A DNA stretch of 18,806 bases from Deltaproteobacteria bacterium (GTDB lineage Bacteria > Desulfobacterota > Syntrophia > Syntrophales > UBA5619). The notes beneath the pieces are model-generated. The model was not told the origin of the DNA, searched no databases, and worked only from the letters and a program-made list of their open reading frames with translations. The stretch spans positions 1 to 18,806 of the forward strand of contig JAPLJW010000284.1 in the NCBI GenBank assembly GCA_026388365.1, written 5' to 3'. A program made the translations under genes and the position numbers. Each line of letters starts with the position of its first letter. Within the stretch, counting starts at the first letter, position 1. Shown here in pieces: positions 14,623-18,806 of this stretch.

Positions 14623-14784
14623 ACCGAGGCCGATGCGTGTTATGCGGAAACCATATAAGACACAGGGAATGAGCAATTGAAGATGTAACCATTAGAATTA
14701 ATTTGATTTCAAAGAATTTGTGATTGGAGTGTTATCTGGAAGGAAGACCAGAAAGCGGGTTTATCGGGAAACCATCTAAACAGT

Positions 14785-14816
14785 CGATGGCTCGGACGCT
14801 TCGCGCCGAGCCATCG
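14785..14816. other. long hairpin with one bulged A
   Basis: CGATGGCTCGG (14785-14795) pairs with CCGAGCCATCG (14806-14816), and an inner CGC pairs with GCG around a TTC loop. Only A14796 is unpaired, giving a 14-bp stem. The geometry resembles the stem of an integron attC site with an extrahelical base, but I find no GTTRRRY-type core boxes around it. No T-run follows on either strand. Confidence 0.6.
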
Positions 14817-14870
14817 CGCTACGGATTGCCCTCCGCTTTCTGTCCCGGCGATTCGCGCCAGTCCATCAAG

Positions 14871-14889
14871 CGGCTGCAGCGGGCAGCCG
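14871..14889. other. second hairpin downstream of der
   Basis: CGGCTGC pairs perfectly with GCAGCCG around a five-base loop. It lies about 90 bases past the der stop in the der transcript direction. No T-run follows, so it is at most a weak or Rho-assisted terminator. Confidence 0.4.
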
Positions 14890-14975
14890 TCCCCGCAAGC
14901 AAGCTCGCGCGTGCGTCAGCCTCTGATCCGCAGCGCTGTTGGCTCGATCTCTCTCCACCGTACGACTGCCTGAAA

Positions 14976-16310
14976 TTACTGAATCGTTGATGCTCCTGCG
15001 CCCTTGTTCCGGAAGAAGAGGCGGATCGGGACCTCGGCGAAACCGAAGGTCTCCCGGATCCGGTTGATCAGATAGCGCTCGTAGGAGAAGTGGATGCCGT
15101 CCGGGTTCCGGACGAACAGGACGAAGGTCGGTGGCTTGATTGCGACCTGGGTGATGTAGTTGAAGATATGCGGCCGGCTCCGGCGGCCGGGCGGCGGATT
15201 CCTCTCGATGATTTCACGGATCTTCCGGTTGAGTTCGCCCGTCTCGACGCGCCTTGTGTACTGGGCGTAAACCCGTTCGACCAGATCGAAGATATTGGTG
15301 ACCCGCTGCCCGGAAAGGGCGGAGACGAAAATGATGGGTGCAAACTCGAGGAACTTCGAGTTGTAGCGGATATCCTCGACGTAGGTTCCGATGGTGCTGT
15401 TGTCTTTTTCGACCAGGTCCCATTTGTTCACGACGAGGATGCAGGCGGTCCCGTGTTCCATGGCGAGACCGGCGATCTTGACGTCCTGCTCGCTGATCCC
15501 TTCCTGGGCGTCGAGGAGGATCAGAGCAATGTCGGCCCGATCGATCGCCTTGATGGCCTGGACGATGGTGTATTTTTCCAGGGTAAGGCTGATGCGGCTC
15601 TTCCGGCGTATGCCCGCGGTATCGATCAGAAGAAATTTCTTCCCGTTGCGGGTGAAGGGGGTGTCGATGGCGTCCCGCGTCGTACCCGGCACGGGATTCG
15701 CGATCGTCCGCTCATAGCCGAGGATCCGGTTGACGAGGGAGGACTTGCCGACATTGGGTCTCCCGATGACGGCGATCCGGATGCGGTCTTCTTCCACTTC
15801 CCGCATCGGTCCGCCGGCCTGGAGGTTCTCCGACACGGCGTCCATCAGCTCGTCGAGACCTTGCCCGTGCTGCGCGGAGATGGCATGGAGCGTCTCGATC
15901 CCCAGACGGTAGAATTCGGAGACCAGCGCTTCGTGGCGGGGGCCGTCGATCTTGTTCACCACAAAAAAGACCTTCTTCTCCGTCATCCGGAGCAGCCGCG
16001 CGATCTCCTGGTCCGCGGGGGTAAGCCCGTCCCGGCCGTCCATCAAAAAGAGGATGATGTCCGCCTCCTCGATGGCGAGCTTCGTTTGTTCCCGCATCTG
16101 GACGAGGATCTCCACCGCAGAGGCCGGTTCGAAGCCGCCGGTGTCGATCAGTGTGAACGCGCGGTCATTCCAGGCGCTGTCCGCGTAGTTGCGGTCCCGC
16201 GTGGCGCCCGGTTCGTCGATGACGATGGCCTTGTTCCGGCCGGCGAGGCGGTTGAAGAGGGTCGATTTGCCGACGTTCGGCCGGCCGATGATCGCGATGA
16301 CGGGTTTCAT
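14976..16310 (-). CDS. der: ribosome-assembly GTPase Der (EngA)
   Basis: A 444-residue double-GTPase, the normal length, essential for maturation of the 50S ribosomal subunit. The first G domain has GRPNVGKST (9-17), DTGG (56-59) and NKID (119-122). The second has GRPNVGKSS (183-191), DTAG (230-233) and a later NKWD. The C-terminal KH-like domain follows from about 350. It is intact. The ATG at 16310 has only a weak AAGAAG ribosome site. A 21-residue ORF ends 11 bases upstream, and the MFS gene precedes that on the same strand, so translation may partly depend on coupling. Confidence 0.97.
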   Translation of the reverse strand: MKPVIAIIGRPNVGKSTLFNRLAGRNKAIVIDEPGATRDRNYADSAWNDRAFTLIDTGGFEPASAVEILVQMREQTKLAIEEADIILFLMDGRDGLTPADQEIARLLRMTEKKVFFVVNKIDGPRHEALVSEFYRLGIETLHAISAQHGQGLDELMDAVSENLQAGGPMREVEEDRIRIAVIGRPNVGKSSLVNRILGYERTIANPVPGTTRDAIDTPFTRNGKKFLLIDTAGIRRKSRISLTLEKYTIVQAIKAIDRADIALILLDAQEGISEQDVKIAGLAMEHGTACILVVNKWDLVEKDNSTIGTYVEDIRYNSKFLEFAPIIFVSALSGQRVTNIFDLVERVYAQYTRRVETGELNRKIREIIERNPPPGRRSRPHIFNYITQVAIKPPTFVLFVRNPDGIHFSYERYLINRIRETFGFAEVPIRLFFRNKGAGASTIQ

Positions 16311-16321
16311 GAACTGACTTC

Positions 16322-16387
16322 TTATCTCATGGGCGGCGGAAAGTCCACACCCTCTTCAACAGCCTGCAAAAAAGACTTTTTCATCAT
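16322..16387 (-). CDS. possible 21-residue small ORF between MFS gene and der
   Basis: An ATG overlaps the MFS stop as ATGA (16387-16384). The frame runs 21 codons, beginning MMKKSFLQAVEEG, to a TAA at 16324-16322, 11 bases before the der ATG. Its position would carry ribosomes from the MFS gene to der. The sequence is not recognised and no separate ribosome site is clear, so it may be chance. Confidence 0.3.
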   Translation of the reverse strand: MMKKSFLQAVEEGVDFPPPMR

Positions 16388-17580
16388 GGTGTAAATCGAT
16401 TCAGGTCGCGTCCCCGAATTGCGAAATAGAGCGTGCCCAAAAGACCGCAGGCGGTCGCCGCCAGCAGGTTGACGGTCGGAGAGAACTGCCAGAGGAAGCC
16501 GCCGGCGAAGGCCGCCGCGGAGACGACGATGTCCCGGATCAGGTAATAAAGGCCGAACATTCCCGCCTTCTGCTCTTCCGGCGCAAGATCCATGATCAGG
16601 GCCTTGCGCGTCGGCTCGCCGAACTCCTTGATCCCCCGGATGACGAAGGCAATCGCCATCATCGGGAAGGTGTGGGAAAAAAGCAGAAAGAGCGGGAAGA
16701 GGGTGAAGTTGAAGAAGGTGATCAGGATGAAGGGCTTTTTCCCCGTCCTGTCGGCGAGGTAGGCGACCGGGATATAGACGAGCATCGCCGTGATCATTTC
16801 GATCGTCGTCAGGAGACCGAACTGCACGGCGCTGATCCCGTTCATCTTGATGCACCAGATGACGACGAAGGCGTAGGGGATCTGCTCGGCGAAGCGGATC
16901 AGGATGTCGGAAACGAGCAGGTTCCGGAGATCCGGGCTCATGAATCGCCAAAGGTGCGAGGGCCGTTTTTCCCCTTTGCCCCGCTTTCCGTCGTCTGCGA
17001 TCATCGCCTGCTGGAGGGCGAGCGAGACGATTCCCAAGAGCAGGGCTGCGCCGAAGGCGAGACGGATGCCGGTCGTTTCGCCGTAAATCCCGATCAGAAT
17101 GCCGCCGATAACCGGTCCCAGGGCCATCGGGATCCGCCGGACGAGGGAATGGATCGATACCCCCATCGTCCGCTTCTGCTGCGGGAGCGCCCGGGAAACG
17201 AGGCTCATCGTTGCGGGGAGAGAGAGGGCCGACCAGGAGAGGAAGAAAGCGGCGCCGACGAGGACGGCGAGCCAATGGGGGAATATAATGACGATGAGAT
17301 AGCCGAACATGGCGACGAGGTTGAAGACGATCAGCGCCCGTTTGTAGCCGAGACGGTCGCTCAGGTAGCCGCCGGGGAAGGAGTAGAGGGCGGACAGAAG
17401 GTTGTCCATCCCGTTCAGGAAGCCGACCGACAGGATGCCGCCCCCGAGGGCGAGGAGGTAGATCGGCAGGAACCGCTCGGCCATCTTTTCGCCGAGGCCG
17501 ACGAGGATCGCCATGAACAGCAGCGCCACGATGCTTTTTCGGAGTCCGAAGAAATCGACGATCCGCCCGCGCCGGGTCAT
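16384..17580 (-). CDS. major facilitator superfamily transporter
   Basis: A 398-residue integral inner-membrane protein with about 12 hydrophobic helices in two halves, separated by a charged loop (residues near 210-225, rich in Lys, Arg and Glu). The MFS motif A appears as GGYLSDRLGYKRA (70-82) after helix 2 and again as YLADRTGKK in the second half. It should be a proton-linked exporter or permease. It resembles drug-efflux-type carriers, but the substrate cannot be named. The ATG at 17580 follows a GAGGAAG ribosome site. It is co-directional with der, 73 bases upstream of it. Confidence 0.88.
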   Translation of the reverse strand: MTRRGRIVDFFGLRKSIVALLFMAILVGLGEKMAERFLPIYLLALGGGILSVGFLNGMDNLLSALYSFPGGYLSDRLGYKRALIVFNLVAMFGYLIVIIFPHWLAVLVGAAFFLSWSALSLPATMSLVSRALPQQKRTMGVSIHSLVRRIPMALGPVIGGILIGIYGETTGIRLAFGAALLLGIVSLALQQAMIADDGKRGKGEKRPSHLWRFMSPDLRNLLVSDILIRFAEQIPYAFVVIWCIKMNGISAVQFGLLTTIEMITAMLVYIPVAYLADRTGKKPFILITFFNFTLFPLFLLFSHTFPMMAIAFVIRGIKEFGEPTRKALIMDLAPEEQKAGMFGLYYLIRDIVVSAAAFAGGFLWQFSPTVNLLAATACGLLGTLYFAIRGRDLNRFTP

Positions 17581-17902
17581 TTTCTGATGCTTCCTCTTTT
17601 CGGAAATTGCACGCAGAATCCATTGGAGACGATACCTTACCCCATTGTCGGCAGCCGGTCAAGCCTTGTCCTTTTTCCTCAAGCCGCTTCCAAAACAACC
17701 ATCCCCCTTTTTTTGTCAAATGGTTATGTGCAATGATCCCGACGGGACCGGAACAAGCGCCATGATTCGCTCTTTGCCTCAGGAAACGGTATGTTCATGA
17801 ACGAAAACCGATTCGCCTTCATGCGTCTGGTAGATGCTGACCCGGAGGGAGGCGGACCGGCTCCTTGCCCGGTCCGGAAGTCAAAAACCAAAAAAAATTC
17901 TC
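17581..17902. other. divergent intergenic region between MFS gene and HU gene
   Basis: I see no gene here. On the minus strand a TTGACA occurs at 17719-17714 but lacks a matching -10 box at the right distance. Runs of T or A near 17707-17715 and 17888-17897 mark the edges of AT-rich sequence before the HU promoter. Confidence 0.4.
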
Positions 17903-17931
17903 TTGACATTCATTTGAAAATAAATAATAGT
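17903..17931 (+). promoter_or_regulatory. promoter of the HU-family gene
   Basis: TTGACA (17903-17908) is followed after 17 bases by AATAGT (17926-17931), within AT-rich sequence. This gives a leader of nearly 100 bases before the ATG at 18031. Confidence 0.55.
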
Positions 17932-17986
17932 CGCCAAAAATAAAGATATATTATCATGTTATTTGAACCGACCGCAGTTTTTGCGA

Positions 17987-18002
17987 GTTCATGTGAATGA
18001 AC
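17987..18002 (+). promoter_or_regulatory. inverted repeat in the HU leader
   Basis: GTTCAT-GTGA-ATGAAC is a perfect six-base inverted repeat between the predicted promoter and the ribosome site. It could be a protein-binding operator or a small RNA hairpin. No regulator is identified. Confidence 0.35.
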
Positions 18003-18030
18003 GCAAAGAGCCATCATAAAGGAGGAGGGC

Positions 18031-18335
18031 ATGAACAAATCTGGACTCATTGAGGCGTTAAGTCGAAAGGAAAACCTGACGGAAAAAATGGCGATTGACG
18101 TGGTAAATCTGGTCTTCAAGGGGTTTACCGATGAACTGAGGGAAAACGGCCGGATCGAGATCAGGGGGTTCGGCAGTTTTGTCGTGCGGAAGTACGAAGC
18201 CTATACGGGAAGAAACCCCAAGACTATACGGGAAGAAACCCCAAGACCGGCAAGAGCATCAAGGTTTCTCCCAAGAAGCTGCCCTTCTTCAAGGTGGGCA
18301 AGGAACTCAAGGAGAGGGTTGACGGCAAGCGGTAG
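18031..18335 (+). pseudogene. HU-family DNA-binding protein gene with frameshifting 23-bp duplication
   Basis: The gene starts with a strong AAAGGAGGA site. It encodes the HU/IHF dimer core: two N-terminal helices, then [20 protein letters not shown] and the arm-tip RNP (R61-P63). At 18202-18247 a 23-base unit occurs twice in direct tandem, which shifts the frame after T65. As read, the frame then runs through about 44 unrelated residues to a stop at 18358-18360. Removing one copy restores a normal 93-residue protein whose tail is [20 protein letters not shown] and then KERVDGKR, ending at 18333-18335. HU/IHF proteins bend and compact DNA. The shifted product lacks half of the DNA-binding arm and the C-terminal helix and should not function. 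It may be a real mutation or an assembly error. Confidence 0.88.
18202..18247 (+). repeat. exact 23-bp tandem duplication inside the HU gene
   Basis: Bases 18202-18224 and 18225-18247 are identical, each beginning TATACGGGAAG and ending CCCCAAGAC. Since 23 is not a multiple of three, the duplication breaks the frame. Confidence 0.95.
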
Positions 18336-18391
18336 AGCTGTCCCTTTCGTTCCTGCATAATCTTCAGGTAATAAATCATCATACGGCGAAC

Positions 18392-18424
18392 AAAACAGGG
18401 GGGGCATGCGTGGCCCCCGTTTTT
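18392..18424. terminator. bidirectional intrinsic terminator between HU and radC
   Basis: AAAAC pairs with GTTTT, and GGGGG with CCCCC, with one bulged A and an 11-base loop. Five T follow on the plus strand and four A precede, so the structure can end both the HU transcript and the convergent radC transcript. Confidence 0.8.
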
Positions 18425-18460
18425 CGTGACCCGGGTCTCGACAAAACCCTCCTTCGGAGA

Positions 18461-18806
18461 TCAGGGCATCAGTCCCTCTTCGCGGAAGCTGAAGAAGCGG
18501 TTTTCGCCGATAATGATGTGGTCGTGGACGAGGATATCGAGCATCCGGGCCGCATCCTGTATTGTCTTCGTGAGACGGATATCCGCATCCGAAGGGCGGA
18601 CATGACCCGACGGGTGGTTGTGGGCGAGAATGAGCGCCGAGGCCTTCTTCCGGAGCGCACTCTCCAGGACCTGCCGCGGATAGACCACGGCCTGGTTGGC
18701 GACCCCCTTCTGAACGGTTTCAAACTCGATAATCTGGTTCTGAGCGTCGAGATAGATCACGCAGAATTCCTCGTCCTTCTTTCCGCCCATCGCCGTCCGG
18801 ACGAAA
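18461..18806 (-). CDS. radC: RadC-family JAB/MPN metalloprotein, 5' end outside the window
   Basis: The frame continues through the right edge: residues FVRTA precede the MGGKKDEEF that might be taken as a start, matching the normal RadC run-in, so the gene is only partly here. Counting from that Met, the JAMM zinc motif is HNHPSG (57-62) followed by S67 and D70 in PSDAD. The C-terminal ending HIIIGENRFFSFREEGLM is typical. RadC was named for DNA repair, but its biochemical role is unsettled; related proteins occur on mobile elements. The N-terminal helix-hairpin-helix part, if any, is outside. The transcript ends at the shared terminator. Confidence 0.93.
   Translation of the reverse strand, partial: FVRTAMGGKKDEEFCVIYLDAQNQIIEFETVQKGVANQAVVYPRQVLESALRKKASALILAHNHPSGHVRPSDADIRLTKTIQDAARMLDILVHDHIIIGENRFFSFREEGLMP

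Larger units (their letters stand above)
14623..14975. other. intergenic stretch with AT-rich part, hairpins and imperfect repeats
   Basis: About 14640-14740 is noticeably AT-rich compared with its surroundings. Then comes a GC-rich part with two strong hairpins and an 18-base imperfect direct repeat (14798-14815 and 14850-14867, 14 matches). An 88-codon plus-strand ORF over it looks non-genic. The der gene ends at 14976 on the other strand, so parts may lie in the der 3' untranslated region. Confidence 0.45.

Noticed and set aside
14282..14692. 136-codon minus-strand frame over the integrase remnant
   Set aside because: The plus strand encodes recognisable recombinase motifs; the minus frame shows nothing I recognise.
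14724..14990. 88-codon plus-strand ORF before der
   Set aside because: It spans hairpins and direct repeats, overlaps the der 3' end, has no clear ribosome site and an Arg/Ser/Pro-rich composition typical of non-coding GC-rich DNA.
17714..17719. TTGACA as -35 box for the MFS gene
   Set aside because: No acceptable -10 box occurs 16-18 bases downstream.

Overview
The window reads as one stretch of chromosome from an anaerobic, moderately GC-rich bacterium. My best guess is a deltaproteobacterium (Desulfobacterota, for example the syntrophic Syntrophales). The reasons are two rubrerythrin-type oxygen-defence proteins, a stand-alone crotonase, PilZ and HD-GYP c-di-GMP proteins, and a palindromic repeat with a GTCAcCCCGGCGAAAGCC-like core of a kind common in that group. 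This placement is inference; there is no rRNA or other phylogenetic anchor.

Layout. At 1-1622 (+) is the 3' part of a TPR/CHAT protein whose catalytic His position holds Arg. It is followed by rfbB/rmlB (1683-2768, +), which overlaps the next gene tail to tail. From 9402 down to 2746 (-) there is a tight four-gene operon. In transcription order it holds a PilZ protein with a possible acyltransferase-like C-terminus, a membrane V4R-GAF-PAS-HD-GYP protein, a PP-loop N-acetyl-sugar amidotransferase homologue, and an enolase-superfamily protein with altered active-site residues. The first two share an ATGA overlap, the second and third are 14 bases apart, and the last two overlap by 13 bases. A good sigma70-like promoter lies at 9522-9550. 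The arrangement ties c-di-GMP reception and turnover to enzymes that may act on a sugar or peptide of the cell surface. This is the most system-like part of the window.

From 9912 to 11900 (+) are an enoyl-CoA hydratase/isomerase family gene, a rubrerythrin and a second ferritin-like protein. Nested inverted-repeat elements lie just before and just after this group. On the minus strand follow an ABC-F ATPase split by a small deletion, der, a 21-residue ORF and an MFS transporter. Between the ABC-F gene and der, at 14410-14622 (+), is the C-terminal remnant of a tyrosine recombinase that looks specifically like an integron integrase. Strong hairpins lie beyond it. The right end holds an HU-family gene disrupted by an exact 23-bp tandem duplication, a bidirectional terminator and the 3' part of radC.

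Several ordinary genes are broken (ABC-F, HU, intI). Either this genome carries real recent lesions or the draft sequence has errors. Reads would decide.
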